64,000 nucleotides of DNA, taken from positions 8,432,001-8,496,000 of the forward strand of contig CM082588.2 in assembly GCA_040954595.2 (NCBI GenBank). Reading direction: 5' to 3'. Positions 18,617 through 30,560 of this stretch are shown in pieces (the stretch's first letter is position 1; the number at the start of each line of letters is the position of its first letter). Position numbers and translations under genes: made by a program. The notes beneath the pieces are model-generated. The model did not search any database. It was not told the origin of the DNA and saw only the letters and a list, made by a program, of their open reading frames with translations. Source of the DNA: Balanoglossus misakiensis. Taxonomy: Eukaryota; Hemichordata.

Positions 18617-19306
18617 GTAAAAACTCGGGCGCAAGTAAAAACTCGAGCGCGAGTAGGAACTCGGACCTTCGAAACAGAACTCGGAACGGACGTAAGTCTT
18701 TCAACGATTTTATTGCTGTTCGATCTGGAGGTGAAATTATCGTCCTACATCATTGTGTGTGACGTCATCGGTTCATCCGAAGACTCGTCGTCGAGGGCGC
18801 TGTTACATGGTTCAGCCAGTGTTCGCCTATTACCCTACTGTTGAATCAACCCAGGAAGACTACAGACTGCAGAGAAGAGTGAAGATGTTCAGCGACTGTT
18901 AACAGAAGCAGCAGATTGAACATTCTGGACACTCTCCTTCGGAATTAGGACAGAATATTGAACATTGACTTTGAACATTAATATTGAACTTTGAACTCTG
19001 AGCACATTTCCTCATTGTCATTTTGGCTTGTGTGCATGTGTGATTTGAACATTCAGTTTTATCAATGTCCCCAAATTGTGCACATTAGTGTCACTCGTAT
19101 CAGCCTTTGCGATACAAAGAGTCTCCTTTGTTGAAACTCACACAGTTTTGTATTTGTCAAAGTGTTTGAAATTTTTCACTGTCAGTACCCGGCATCAAAT
19201 TGCTTGTGTAGTTACTCCCTCGGGTTTAGATTTCCAAATTTGTATCTACTCTGAATAGTCACAGTGATTGTTTCAGCTCTCTAGTTGTGTTCACCCAAGT
19301 TCAACT

Positions 19307-19612
19307 ATGGCCGAAAAGGACACACAGGAATCAGTGCCAACCGCTGATGATCAAGGTAAGCCTGATGAAACAGATCAAATTGTAACAAAAGCAGAGATTC
19401 ATGAAACTGAAATGGATGAAAATGTGTACACATTACGCAGATCAGAACGAGTACCCAAGCTTACTGAGAAAGCTAGGGAAGGTAAGTTAATTGATTTGGA
19501 GAAGCAGTTCTGGCGTACTCACAATCGGTTGTTGTCATTTGTGAAAAACCCTGACATATTCGACAAAGAGTCTGTAGAAAACATATATACTATTTTGAAA
19601 GAAATGTTTTGA
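19307..19612 (+). CDS. BEL/Pao N-terminal gag segment (101 aa)
   Basis: From the ATG at 19307 the frame encodes a short charged protein (start MAEKDTQESVPTADD) and stops at 19612. The following long frame begins at 19609 in the -1 frame and has no ATG at its start. BEL/Pao elements usually have one long gag-pol frame, so this is most simply the N-terminus of the polyprotein cut off by a one-base change in the T run at 19607-19610. A programmed frameshift is possible, but no canonical slippery heptamer is present. Confidence 0.6.
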   Translation: MAEKDTQESVPTADDQGKPDETDQIVTKAEIHETEMDENVYTLRRSERVPKLTEKAREGKLIDLEKQFWRTHNRLLSFVKNPDIFDKESVENIYTILKEMF

Positions 19613-22600
19613 TTGAAATTCATGATCAGATACGCGCCGTGTCGGACACCCCCTTAGAGGATGTATTGAAAGCCGTCGATCGTTTGAATTTGCGCGTGGA
19701 TAGTGTCATCAATTATGCACAGCGACTGATTGCGCGAGCCGATGCTCATAGCTCGGTTTCATTCGGATCTGTGCCCTCGCATCACACAAAGTCGAGCTCT
19801 AGGTCATCCAAACGATCCAGCTCTTCCAGTACGTCATCAGTACGGAGAAACGCAGCTGTCAGGGCAGCTGCCCTACAGGCGGAAATCGAGGCAAAACATG
19901 AAGAGACAGCACATGAAGAGGAATTGGAACACTTAGAGACAGAAATACGTCGTAAGAAAAGAGTGTTAGAACGACAGAAATTAGTGGGAGAACTGCATGT
20001 GGAGAAAGCGAAGATAGCTGCTTGTGAAAGAGAAGAACTACTTGACAACCTGCCATTAGCGAAGACTGTGTTTCCACCGGTGACGAGCGAGTTACCTATC
20101 GTGAAGACTGAACCGATCAGCCAGTCGACACCAGCTGCTCATATTCCCGCGCGTACTGTGAAAGCAGAACCAGTCACCCCGCCGACTACCAAGCCGTCGA
20201 CGTCGCAACCGAAACGACAAGATTATACACTACGTGCAACAGCAAATGAATATCGCCCATCGGAGAACAGAGAAGACCTCAAGGTATTGACAGAAGCCTT
20301 GGCAACATCTGTGTCCTTGAGCAGACTCGCTACACCCGAACCACCAATGTTCATGGGAGACCCACTTTCTTATCCAGATTGGATATCGTCTTTCATTACC
20401 TTAGTTGAATCACGAGGGGTCCCACCAATCGAAAGAATCCATCACCTGAAGAAGTATTTGGGTGGACCTGCTAAGGAAGCAGTCGCCGGATGCTTCTTAC
20501 TCCGAAGTGAAGGAGCATACGAAGAGGCAAGAACCATTCTGGAAGAACGATACGGTAATTCCTTCGCCGTAACAGAGGCCTTTAGAGAAAAAATCGAAAG
20601 ATGGCCGAGAATCCCCGGCCAGGACGGGAAGGCATTGCGAAAGTTCGCAGACTTCTTGAAACAATGCCGGATTGCGATGAAGGATATCCCAGACCTCTCA
20701 GTGCTGAACGATATCCACGAAAATAGGAAAATGCTCCAGAAGTTACCGGACTGGCTCGTAAACAGATGGAGCAGGATCGTAGCAAAAATAAAAAAGGCTA
20801 CGAACGCATACCCCCCATTCGAAAGATTTGTCTGCTTCATGATGGAGGAGGCAGATATTGCATGTGACCCATTGACCTCAATCGGCTCGCTGAGGTCCCC
20901 AACAGACAGAGACCCGGAGAAAACTCCGACCAGCACCAGGAGGCGCACCCAAGGTGCACGTACGCTCTCGACCACAGCAAAACCAGGGGCGGTAAACCAG
21001 TCGTGTGTTTTCTGCAAAAAGACTGGGCACGCTATACAGGAATGTTATAGCTTCGCTTCCACGCCTATGTCCGATAGACAGGAATTTGTTCGAAAGGGCG
21101 GTTACTGCTTCGGATGTCTTAACACGGGGCACATCTCAAAGAACTGCAAATCCCGTGGCGTGTGTAAAAAATGCTGTAGGAAACATCCCACCAGTCTGCA
21201 TTCCGACGAAAAAATTGTTCAGCCGAGGACATTTAACTCGTCCATGAACGAAACCATGAGCACTGTTCAGTCTCCAGTGCGAGACTACAGAAAAGAAACC
21301 ACACCCGAAACGAAGAAAGCGGACTGCTATGGTGTGACTTGCCCGCGAGGAAAGTCTATTTCGTCGATGATCGTTCCAGTGTGGATTTCTGGATACGAAG
21401 AACCGAACAGAGAGATTCTAGTGTACGCGCTGTTGGACACACAGTCAGACACTACTTTCGTGTTGGATCATGTCGCTGAACAGCTACATACAGCATCTGA
21501 GCCAGCAAACCTTCGTATGACAACCATGACAACGAGCAACAAGGTTGTCACCTGTCACAAGTATCGCAAACTCAGAGTTCGCGGATTTGACTGTGACAAA
21601 ATAGTTCCGTTGCCCACTACGTATTCGCTTGATTACATACCAGTGGAAAAATCGCACATACCCACTCGTGATATGGCCAATGGGTGGCCTCATCTTAGAG
21701 AAATCGCTACTCGTATTCATCCTCAACAGAAATGTGAAGTTGGTCTGTTGATAGGTTATGATTGTCCCCAAGCCCTAGCACCACGTAGCTGTGTCACAGG
21801 CAGTGGAAATCAGCCATTCGCAGTAGAGACAGACTTAGGATGGAGCATCGTCGGACATCTTACACATCGAGATGAAAGGGAAGATGTCTTCAGTTTTACC
21901 CATAGAGTACTTACAAAGGTGATACCAGACGGTCTACAACCAGGTGTAAACAGTCAGCAGAGACTTCGTATGGAAGAGTCTCATTCGTCGGCAGTTCGTT
22001 ATGCCTTTAAGACCACAGCCAAGGAGCAAGTCCTCAACCCTTTGGACGTGGTGAGAATTCTCGAATCGGACTTCAACGAACAAAGAGTTGAAGAAACCGC
22101 CATGTCTCAGGACGACATTCGATTTTTGAAGATCATGGAAAATGGTATTTCGAAAGAACCAGATGGATTCTATACAATGCCACTTCCATTCAGACAAGAT
22201 AGACCAGCGCTCCCAAACAACAGATGTATAGCGCAGCAGAGACTTCAGTACTTGAAAAGGCGCTTCAAGTCAAACCCAAAGTATCTGAACGACTACAGAA
22301 ACTTCATGGAAGACATTATCGCGTCAGGAGATGCGGAACTGGTCGACGACAAGAATACACATGATGGATCGATGTGGTATATTCCACACCATGGGGTGTA
22401 TCACCCTAAAAAAACAGACAAAATTCGTGTCGTGTTCGATTGTAGTGCAAGGTTCAAGGGAACGAGCCTCAACGATCATTTGTTGCAGGGACCGGATCAG
22501 ATAAATTCCCTCATCGGTGTACTTTGTCGTTTTCGTAAAGAGAACATCGCAGTCATGTGTGACATCGAGCGAATGTTCCACAGATTCAGAGTCAAGAAAG

Positions 22601-22914
22601 ATGACAGAAACTATCTCCGATTCCTTTGGTGGAGAGATGGTAATGTCGACTCGGAACCAGTTACTTACAGGATGAATGTTCACCTATTCGGCGCTGTGTC
22701 CTCGCCAGGATGCGCGAACTACGGACTTCGACAAGTGGCCAAAGACAACCCACAACATGGAAAGAGTGCAGTAGATTTCGTCGCAAAGAATTTCTATGTT
22801 GATGATGGTCTCCATAAGTCTCGAGACGGCATCAGAGGCTGTCCAACTTATACAGGATGTTCGCAACCTTTGCGCAGAAGGAAATTTACGTCTGCACAAG
22901 TTCATATCGAATGA
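19609..22914 (+). CDS. BEL/Pao gag-protease-reverse transcriptase (frame ends early)
   Basis: Ordered features: charged coiled region with Ser-rich stretch; a gag domain of the DUF1759 type (PEPPMFMGDPLSYPDWI near 20335); two CCHC-type knuckles (CVFCKKTGHAIQEC at 21004, CFGCLNTGHISKNC at 21112); an aspartic protease of the BEL DUF1758 type with the LLDTQSDTTFV active-site region near 21430; reverse transcriptase with DIERMFHRF and the catalytic YVDDG box near 22795. About 25 bases after YVDDG the frame departs from the rest of pol, which continues in the next frame from 22796. A one-base insertion near 22826 explains this, so no full-length polymerase is made. Confidence 0.8.
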   Translation: MIEIHDQIRAVSDTPLEDVLKAVDRLNLRVDSVINYAQRLIARADAHSSVSFGSVPSHHTKSSSRSSKRSSSSSTSSVRRNAAVRAAALQAEIEAKHEETAHEEELEHLETEIRRKKRVLERQKLVGELHVEKAKIAACEREELLDNLPLAKTVFPPVTSELPIVKTEPISQSTPAAHIPARTVKAEPVTPPTTKPSTSQPKRQDYTLRATANEYRPSENREDLKVLTEALATSVSLSRLATPEPPMFMGDPLSYPDWISSFITLVESRGVPPIERIHHLKKYLGGPAKEAVAGCFLLRSEGAYEEARTILEERYGNSFAVTEAFREKIERWPRIPGQDGKALRKFADFLKQCRIAMKDIPDLSVLNDIHENRKMLQKLPDWLVNRWSRIVAKIKKATNAYPPFERFVCFMMEEADIACDPLTSIGSLRSPTDRDPEKTPTSTRRRTQGARTLSTTAKPGAVNQSCVFCKKTGHAIQECYSFASTPMSDRQEFVRKGGYCFGCLNTGHISKNCKSRGVCKKCCRKHPTSLHSDEKIVQPRTFNSSMNETMSTVQSPVRDYRKETTPETKKADCYGVTCPRGKSISSMIVPVWISGYEEPNREILVYALLDTQSDTTFVLDHVAEQLHTASEPANLRMTTMTTSNKVVTCHKYRKLRVRGFDCDKIVPLPTTYSLDYIPVEKSHIPTRDMANGWPHLREIATRIHPQQKCEVGLLIGYDCPQALAPRSCVTGSGNQPFAVETDLGWSIVGHLTHRDEREDVFSFTHRVLTKVIPDGLQPGVNSQQRLRMEESHSSAVRYAFKTTAKEQVLNPLDVVRILESDFNEQRVEETAMSQDDIRFLKIMENGISKEPDGFYTMPLPFRQDRPALPNNRCIAQQRLQYLKRRFKSNPKYLNDYRNFMEDIIASGDAELVDDKNTHDGSMWYIPHHGVYHPKKTDKIRVVFDCSARFKGTSLNDHLLQGPDQINSLIGVLCRFRKENIAVMCDIERMFHRFRVKKDDRNYLRFLWWRDGNVDSEPVTYRMNVHLFGAVSSPGCANYGLRQVAKDNPQHGKSAVDFVAKNFYVDDGLHKSRDGIRGCPTYTGCSQPLRRRKFTSAQVHIE

Positions 22915-24377
22915 CAGAACTACGATGGAATCTGTCCCTATTTCAGAGCGTGCCAAGAACGTCAAGGATTTGGATTTGTCGTTCAGTGAGCTACCTATCG
23001 AAAGAGCACTTGGAATCGAGTGGCGCGTTGAGTCAGACTCGTTCCATTTTTCGCCTATCGTCAAGATGCACTCGCCTTCTCGCCGTGGAATACTTTCGGC
23101 AGTAGCATCTGTTTTCGATCCTCTCGGATTTCTCGCACCTTTCGTACTTCGAGGAAAACGGATCTTGCAAGAGATGTGCAAGAAAGGAACCGATTGGGAT
23201 GATCCCTTGCCAGACGATTTACGTCCGAGGTGGGAATCATGGCTTGCTGAGTTGCCCAAGCTAGACGACTTGAAGATAAGAAGGTGCTTCAAGCCGCAAC
23301 ATTTCGGACCAGTGAAGAAAGTTGAGCTTCACCACTTCTCGGATGCCAGCCTGACAGGTTATGGGCAGTGTTCGTATATCAGACTAGTCGACATTCTAGA
23401 TAATATCCATTGTTCGCTCGTGATGGGAAAGGCTAGAGTCGCCCCTTTTAAACCCATTACTGTTCCTCGATTGGAACTTCAAGCTGCTGTTGTCTCTATA
23501 CAGGTCAGCAATCTACTGAACAAAGAGTTAGATTACCCAGTGATGGAGAACTTCTACTGGACAGACTCGAAAGTGGTACTCGGCTACATAGGAAATAATG
23601 CTCGTCGCATCCACATATATGTCGCGAATCGCATACAAAGAATTAAAGAATCATCTCAGCCAGAGCAGTGGCGCTATGTCCACACTGAGGAGAACCCTGC
23701 AGATCATGCATCTCGTGGACTCGGCGTTGATGGACTGATGAAGTCCAATTGGTTTAGAGGTCCTGCCTTTTTGTGGGACAAAGAGCTTCCTCTGTCCACT
23801 CGGGTAGACGCACAGGTGTCAGCAGATGACCCCGAGGTAAAGAATACCAGAACATTGATGACTTCCTCGACTGCAACGTCATCCATGTTACATCGTGTAG
23901 AGCGATTTTCGGATTGGAACAAGGTTGTAGGAGCATTCGCCACCTTGTATCGCTATGTATCCGGGAAGGGAAAGCGAAAGGAAATCGCTTCCGGAGAAAC
24001 AAGACAGAAAGCTACCATGGCCATCGTGGCATGGGCCCAACAGGAAGCTTTCAAAGAAGAAATAGAGTCATTGAAATGTCGCACCTCAGAAGACAGTGAA
24101 CCCTCAATGGTGAAACGTAACAGTCACCTGTACCCATTGAACCCATACCTAGATGATCAGCAGATACTCAGAGTTGGAGGCAGACTGAGTAGATCCTCCA
24201 TGCCTGACTATGTCAAGCACCCTATTATTCTACCTCGAAAGAGTCACGTGACTACACTGCTTATCAGATGGTGTCATGAGCAAGTGGCCCACCAGGGACG
24301 TGGTATTACAGTGAACAAACTCAGATCGTGTGGATTCTGGATCATCAACTGCAACACAGCAGTCGCTTCGTATATAC
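22827..24377 (+). CDS. BEL/Pao pol continuation: RT thumb, RNase H, integrase zinc finger (partial)
   Basis: In the frame open from 22796, the sequence continues the reverse transcriptase, then RNase H (HHFSDASLTGYGQC at 23331, FYWTDSKVVLGYIGN at 23554, and a PADHASRGL end at 23699), then the start of the integrase N-terminal zinc-binding region with HEQVAHQGRGITVNKLR near 24270. The frame is cut at 24377 by an inserted LINE; the last residues to 24415 belong to the LINE. No own start codon is expected. Confidence 0.8.
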
Positions 24378-25058
24378 TCTTATGTTGGTTTATAATGCTA
24401 TTTTCCTTTCTATAATTGATTACTGTTGCACTGTTTGGGGCAACACATCAAAAACCAATCTACAGAGAATTTATAAACTTCAGAAAAGAGCCGGCAGAGT
24501 AATTTTAGGAGTAGACATTACATTTCCTTCTCGTTCTCTTCTGACAACTCTTCATTGGTTGCCCATTGATATTAGAATTGAGTATTTCATTGCTGTTCAA
24601 ACTTTCAAGATACTACATGGCCTGGCGCCTGATTATTTAAATGAATTTTCCTATGTTTCTGAGATGTACAATTTTACCACTAGATCTGTCAGCAACGCTA
24701 ATTTGTATGTGCCCACTTTTAAAACAGCAACTGGGCAAAGGTCTTTTATGTATCGAGCAACAAATATCTGGAACAATATTCCCCTGTCTATAAGAAGTAT
24801 ATACAGTCTGTCACAGTTCAAGTCACAACTACGTAACTTTTTTCACACTAAATTTATAAATGAAGGTTCATCACTTGATTAGATTTCATGAATGTTTCCG
24901 CCATTGCGACTTTATTTGATTTTTTCAGTGTTTTTTTTTTTTCCTTGTTGTATTCATTCTCATTTTGCCTTTGAGGGCTCTGTTGTATATTACAATTCTA
25001 CTTTGTAACACAGACTACCCTCTTTAAATAAAGCATAATAATAATAATAATAATAATA
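24378..25058 (+). mobile_element. 5'-truncated LINE (CR1/L2-like) nested in BEL integrase
   Basis: The insert is flanked by ATATAC (24372-24377 and 25059-25064), a target-site duplication. It encodes an intact C-terminal piece of a non-LTR reverse transcriptase (SIIDYCCTVWGNTSKTNLQR, LHWLPIDIRIEYF, YRATNIWNNIPLSIRS), ends at a stop near 24882, and has a 3' UTR ending in (AAT)n. Its lack of decay fits insertion after the young BEL element. Confidence 0.85.
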
Positions 25059-26128
25059 ATATACACAAGTGTGTTCAGTGTAGGAAACTCAGAGGCAAGG
25101 CCAACACACAGAGAATGGCAGATTTGCCCAAAGATCGTCTCGAGCCATCGCCGCCATTTACCTATTGTGGAATGGACTGCTTTGGACCTTTCGTCGTGAA
25201 GGAACGCCGCAGTGATGTGAAACGATATGGTGTCATTTTCACTTGCCTAGCGCTTCGAGCCATACACATAGAGGTTGTCGAAGAAATGTCAACCGATGCA
25301 TTTCTGAATTCGCTTCGCACATTCATCGCTATCAGAGGACCCGTACGACACTTGCGTTGTGATCGAGGATCCAATTTCGTAGGAGCCAGGAATGAGCTTC
25401 AGCTTGGATTGCAAGCTCTCGACGAAGGAAGAATCAAAGATGTGTTGTCCAAACGACAGTGTGAATTTGTTTTCAATTCACCCTCCTCGAGTCATATGGG
25501 AGGCGTTTGGGAACGTCAAATACGGTCGGTCAGAAACGTTCTCGCAGGAATTCTGGAAAAGATGGGATCCAGATTGAACACTTCGTCTCTTCGTACTCTG
25601 ATGTACGAAGCAATGGCGATCGTGAATAGTCGACCCTTATCAGCAGAAAACTTGAACGACCCTACTGGACCGATGCCTCTTACTCCAAATCAGCTGCTGA
25701 CTATGAAATCGGATGTGATTTTGCCACCGCCAGGCAACTTCGTCAGAGAAGATCTGTATGCCAGGAAACGATGGCGTGCTGTTCAGTATCTTGCGAACGA
25801 GTTCTGGACAAGATGGCGTAAGGAATACTTACAGAATCTACAGGCCAGACAGAAGTGGCAGGAAACAAAGAGAAACCTTGAAGTTGGAGATATTGTACTT
25901 CTGAAGGAAGATGACACTGTGAGAAATCAGTGGAGACTTGCAAAAGTAATAGACACTTTGCGCGATGATGATTGTTTGATACGCAGAGTCACTATCCTTG
26001 TGGGTGATCCCAACCTCTCGAAACAAGGACAAGGTAAGAAAGTAGACAAGGCAACAATTTTAGAAAGGCCTATTCATAAGCTTGTTTTATTGGTAGAAAA
26101 TCCCGAAGCAGAAAAAATGCTAAGGTAA
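25059..26128 (+). CDS. BEL/Pao integrase core and C-terminal domain (partial)
   Basis: After the LINE the BEL frame resumes with the second half of the zinc finger (HKCVQCRKLRG) and the integrase core. DDE residues are visible as the Asp of YCGMDCFGPF near 25165, the Asp of LRCDRGSNFVGA near 25362 and the Glu of HMGGVWERQIR near 25510. A C-terminal DUF5641-type segment (VGDIVLLKEDD, WRLAKVID) follows. The stop is at 26128. No native start exists here. Confidence 0.85.
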
Positions 26129-26233
26129 GTTGTTCTCAGCGACACAGGGGAGAGCTGAGAAATAGCTTGGACGTATTTGGTAGTTGTTTTCAGTGTTTCG
26201 ATTAGGTAAAATCAATGTGATTTTAGGGGGGAG

Positions 26234-27132
26234 TGTGGCTGAAGCCATGCAAAAACAAAGGAATTTCGTATTTTTAATTATGAGGGATATGCACGAACAG
26301 TTTGTTGCTTTAAAACCTTACTCCATAAAAATAGTTCCCTTTTTGTTACGAGTTTCGATATTGTAGACTTTTAATTTTCACAGAGAAAGATGTTGTGACT
26401 TTATGTGTACCTTTGAAGGTCATTGTGAACACATCGACAAACCATATTTCGCCCAAAAGTTTTACAAGTAGTCCATCTACGATTGTCATATCACTACACA
26501 TTTTTACCTCGTGTTTTCGACTTCGCTATGGGACGGTGAAGTACACCCTCGTCTCTCGTTTCGCACCCTTCGATATTTCGTTCGTATTTCGAAACTTCCC
26601 GACCACAAGGCTTTACAAGTCGCCAGCGAGGTAATATATCTTTCGGTATTCTTACAGATATGAATTGTATTTCGTGAAACTTTATTGTAATTAGACTTTG
26701 ACGAGTTGTCTGCATCTTGTACATCAGTCACGTACATCGAACTGTGTTGCTTGCACATATCTGTTTTCGATTGAAATCATTCTCGATTTTCGTATATGTA
26801 ATTCTTTCGATTTGACATTTTGTATTTGTATTTATGTTTCAGTTTTTACGGTTTACGGTTAACTCGGTCTATACCATTTGGTCTTGGTCTATTCGAGACT
26901 AGGTTTATTCGGTCTATTCGAATCAATCTCGGTCATTCTCGAGGTCTATTTGGCCTATTCGCATCGAGGTCTGCGCACATCTCGTCTTTCGAAGTCTTTC
27001 GACTATTGTGTACAGTCTCGTACGGTTGCTTTCGGCGATCGCTCGATCGATTTATCGATAATAAACCGAAGACCCGTATATGGAAACTCGACTCTGACTT
27101 TTGAATATTACGGAAAAGCTTTGGCGGTCACA
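26234..27132 (+). repeat. 3' LTR of BEL/Pao element
   Basis: Preceded by a purine tract (TTAGGGGGGAG) that is the expected plus-strand primer. It matches the 5' LTR at all positions that I compared except 26755. The CTATA target duplication follows at 27133. Confidence 0.9.
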
Positions 27133-27137
27133 CTATA

Positions 27138-28984
27138 ACCACTGTCATACGGGACAGAAGTTTAAGGTTGTTCGTATATCTGCGCGGATTCACACCAGCA
27201 GTTTTCTGTCTGAAGTCAGCGGAACTTTTACACCTCCTTAGTGGCACGCAGACAAAATGAGTGAAATATCGGGTGTTTTTCCAAACCTCGCCCACACCCA
27301 TAGTGCTTCAGTTTAAATTATGGCGCCAATCAACAACACCGAGATTGACGGCACGTGTGAAAGGCACTTAAAGTGCCTTACACACGTGCCGTCAACGCCG
27401 CCCCAGCAGCCGCCCTAGGGCGGCGTTAATTTGTAAGTGCCACGTGTGAAAAGGTGAGAGCAGTCCTGCGCCGGTCTTTTTCTGGGACGGTGTTGAGGGG
27501 TGGGACCTGGTCGGGGCGCTGCACTAAGCAGCGATTCAAATCACGTGTGAACAGAAACACCGCACTAAACGCCGATCTAAACGCACTCTACCGACGCGGT
27601 TTGTCTCATTAAGCGCTGCATTAAGCGTTGAGGTTCACTTTACTAAAACAATGGCCGAAGCAGTGTCTCGAGGCAACAATTGGAGTGACGCGGAAATGGC
27701 CAAGGATTAAATGTCGGGCCACAAACACAATCTTGACATCGACACACAGTCACACAGGACAGAAGTTTAAGGTGTTGCGGATCTATACGGATTCACACCA
27801 GAAGTTTTTTTTTCTGAAGTCAGCACAACTTTTACACCTCCTTAGTGGCAATCAGACAAAATGGGTGAAATATCGGGTGTTTTGGCAAACCTCGCCCACA
27901 TCCACTTATGTTTAAATTATGGCGCTAATCAACAACACTAAGATTTACAAGGGGTTTTAAACAGACGCCAAATTACATTAATGTGATAAAGTGGAACGTG
28001 CAAACTTTACAGAAACACCCCACGCGAGCGGCAAATATGGCCCAACAAGAGGTGATATGGGGCGATAATCGGGTTGAACTTTATAGCTAGTCGTTTGGTC
28101 AGCTGTTCTTGGACGGTCATAATTATTGTTGTTTTACCGCGTTCGCCATTAATATAGTACAAATCGCACGCTTTCTACTTCGGCCTGACCGAGAACTTTA
28201 AGCATTGACACTTTTACTCTATTTATACTCTATTACCGTTGATTCAGTATATGCACCTGTCACTACACATTCTGCCATATACATTTCTATGATTCCTCAC
28301 CTGTTGAAGAGTTTCACCCTCCCGTGGTGTTCAACGATGGTCTTCGAAGATTTTAACCAGAGAGGCTACACAAACGTGTAAAAGGCTTGAGTTACGAATA
28401 ATCAGGTCTCTGCAGCCTTTTCAAGTCTTGGGGAACATAAAACGTCACACCGCCATTTTGGTCGTCGGACAACAGGTAGAAAATTGTGTGCTTGGTTATT
28501 GCCATACCGAGGCTCACGTGGAATTTGAACTTAGTGCAAGTCTTTGTGTAGTAGACAAAATCAACTAAACGAATAAGCATACTCTGGTTGGACAAAAAAG
28601 GTGGCGGAGTTTAATTTGCTATAAATGTCTGTTTCATATTGCCATGCTAATACTTGGAAATTGTAGAAGGTTTGGAATCAGGAATGTAACACTTCCCAAT
28701 CAAATTCTCAAAGGTTTTCATTTCCTTGTATCATACTGTTTTAGGAGCAATGAAACGAGGCATGCACATCAACATTGAACTTCATCGATTATGAATATAT
28801 ATTGGAGACTGATTCATATACATTGCAGAGCTTTGATTTTAGGAGCAATCGTGCGTAATTATCGAATATGACATAGCAATCGATGTGTTTTGTCATGTGC
28901 ATTCGTAAATGCTCACCTTTTGAAGAATTTTCATTCCGCCGTGGTGTAAAAGTGGTTGTCGATGATTAAATGTCAGGCCACAAA
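27138..28984. repeat. Repeat R1 tandem unit 1 with Harbinger-like insert
   Basis: An R1 copy directly follows the BEL target duplication. It is broken at 27345 by a GC-rich insert and resumes at about 27711. The next copy lies 1856 bases further on, with the same insert at the same place, so this ~1.85-kb unit was duplicated after the insertion. Unit 1 lacks a short stretch near 28220 that unit 2 retains. Confidence 0.6.
27345..27710 (+). mobile_element. Truncated Harbinger-like DNA transposon end with Myb/SANT start
   Basis: The fragment begins with a 51-base near-perfect palindrome (27345-27395, arms TTGACGGCACGTGTGAAAGG) and continues GC-rich. It ends with an ATG frame at 27651 encoding MAEAVSRGNNWSDAEMAKD and a stop. 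The NWSDAE start resembles the Myb/SANT-like protein of PIF/Harbinger transposons, cut off after 19 codons where R1 sequence resumes. Family assignment is tentative. Confidence 0.4.
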
Positions 28985-30560
28985 CACAATCTTGACATCG
29001 ACACACAGTCACGCGGGACAGAAGTTTAAGGTTTTGCGGATCTATACGGATTCACACCAGAAGTTTTTTTTTCTGAAGTCAGCACAACTTTTACACCTCC
29101 TTAGTGGCAACCAGACAAAAAGGAGGAAATATCGGGTATTTTGCCAAACCTCGCCCACACCCACTTCAGTTTAAATTATGGCGCTAATCAACAACAGCAA
29201 GATTGACGGCACGTGTGAAAGGCACTTAAAGTGCCTTTCACACGTGCCGTCAACGCGGCCCCAGCGGCGGCCCTAGGGCGGCGTTAATTTGTAAGTGCCA
29301 CGTGTGAAAAGGTGAGAGCAGTCCTGCGCCGGTCTTTTTCTGGGACGGTGTTGAGGGGTGGGACCTGGTTGGGGCGCTGCACTAAGCAGCGATTCAAATC
29401 ACGTGTGAACAGAAACACCGCACTAAACGCCGATCTAAACGCACTCTACCGACGCGGTTTGTCTCATTAAGCGCTGCATTAAGCGTTGAGGTTCACTTTA
29501 CTAAAACAATGGCCGAAGCAGTGTCTCGAGGCAACAATTGGAGTGACGCGGAAATGGCCAAGGATTAAATGTCGGGCCACAAACACAATTTTGACATCGA
29601 CACACAGTCACACAGGACAGAAGTTTAAGGTGTTGCGGATCTATACGGATTCACACCAGAAGTTTTTTTTTCTGAAGTCAGCACAACTTTTACACCTCCT
29701 TAGTGGCAATCAGACAAAAATGGGTGAAATATCGAGTGTTTTGCCAAACCTCGCCCACATCCACTTAAGTTTAAATTATGGCGCTAATCAACAACACTAA
29801 GATTTACAAGGGGTTTTAAACAGACGCCAAATTACATTAATGTGATAAAGTGGAACGTGCAAACTTTACAGAAACACCCCACGCGAGCGGCAAATATGGC
29901 CCACCAAGAGGTGATATGGGGCGATAATCGGGTTGAACTTTATAGCTAGTCGTTTGGTCAGCTGTTCTTGGACGGTCATAATTATTGTTGTTTTACCGCG
30001 TTCGCCATAAATATAGTACAAATCTCACTTTTTCTACTTCGGCCTGACCGAGAACTTTAAGAATTAACACTTTTACTCTATTAAATATGTCCATTTTCTG
30101 GTATGCTTTCTGAAAGCAATTCATGCCAATAAATCATTGTTCGTGTATAAATCGATTTCATGTGACAGATATACGCTCTTCAACCAGGTTTTACCTTACG
30201 CTCTGTACCTTGCACGTATGCAATTGCAAATTTTACCGTTGATTCAGTATATGCACCTGTCACTACACATTCTGCCATATACATTTCTAATATTCCTCAC
30301 CTGTTGAAGAGTTTCACCCTCCCGTGGTGTTCAACGATGGTCTTCGAAGACTTAAACCAGACAGGCTATATACACGAATGTTTTAAAGGCTTGGGTTACG
30401 AATAATCAGGTCTCTGCAGCCTTTTCAACTCTTGTGAAAAATAAAGCGTCACACGCTATTTTGGTCGTCGGACAACAGACAAAAAATGGCCGGTGTGGTT
30501 GGTGATTACCACATCGAGGCTCACGCGGACTTTGAACGTTGGTGTAAATCCTTGTATTAA
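28985..30560. repeat. Repeat R1 tandem unit 2
   Basis: Direct repeat of 27138-28984 at an offset of 1856 bases, including the same GC-rich insert. Its right end is cut by the TTAA MITE at 30561. Confidence 0.6.
29203..29567 (+). mobile_element. Harbinger-like fragment, second copy
   Basis: Same as 27345-27710, with the 51-base palindrome (29203-29253) perfect here and the same 19-codon Myb-like start at 29507. It arose by tandem duplication of the R1 unit and is not an independent insertion. Confidence 0.4.

Larger units (their letters stand above)
17713..27137 (+). mobile_element. BEL/Pao LTR retrotransposon with target-site duplications
   Basis: Two 899-bp LTRs (17718-18616 and 26234-27132) begin TG and end CA and are flanked by the 5-bp duplication CTATA (17713-17717 and 27133-27137). 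Between them lie gag-like, protease, reverse transcriptase, RNase H and integrase coding regions on the plus strand. The LTRs differ at one position that I found (18239 G, 26755 A), so insertion is recent. The copy is defective: the coding region changes frame at about 19610 and about 22826, and a LINE is inserted at 24378-25058. It lies between genes 1 and 2. Confidence 0.9.

Noticed and set aside
18304-18844. Open frames within the BEL 5' LTR and leader
   Set aside because: The same frames recur in the 3' LTR because the LTRs are nearly identical. No domain or codon bias supports them.
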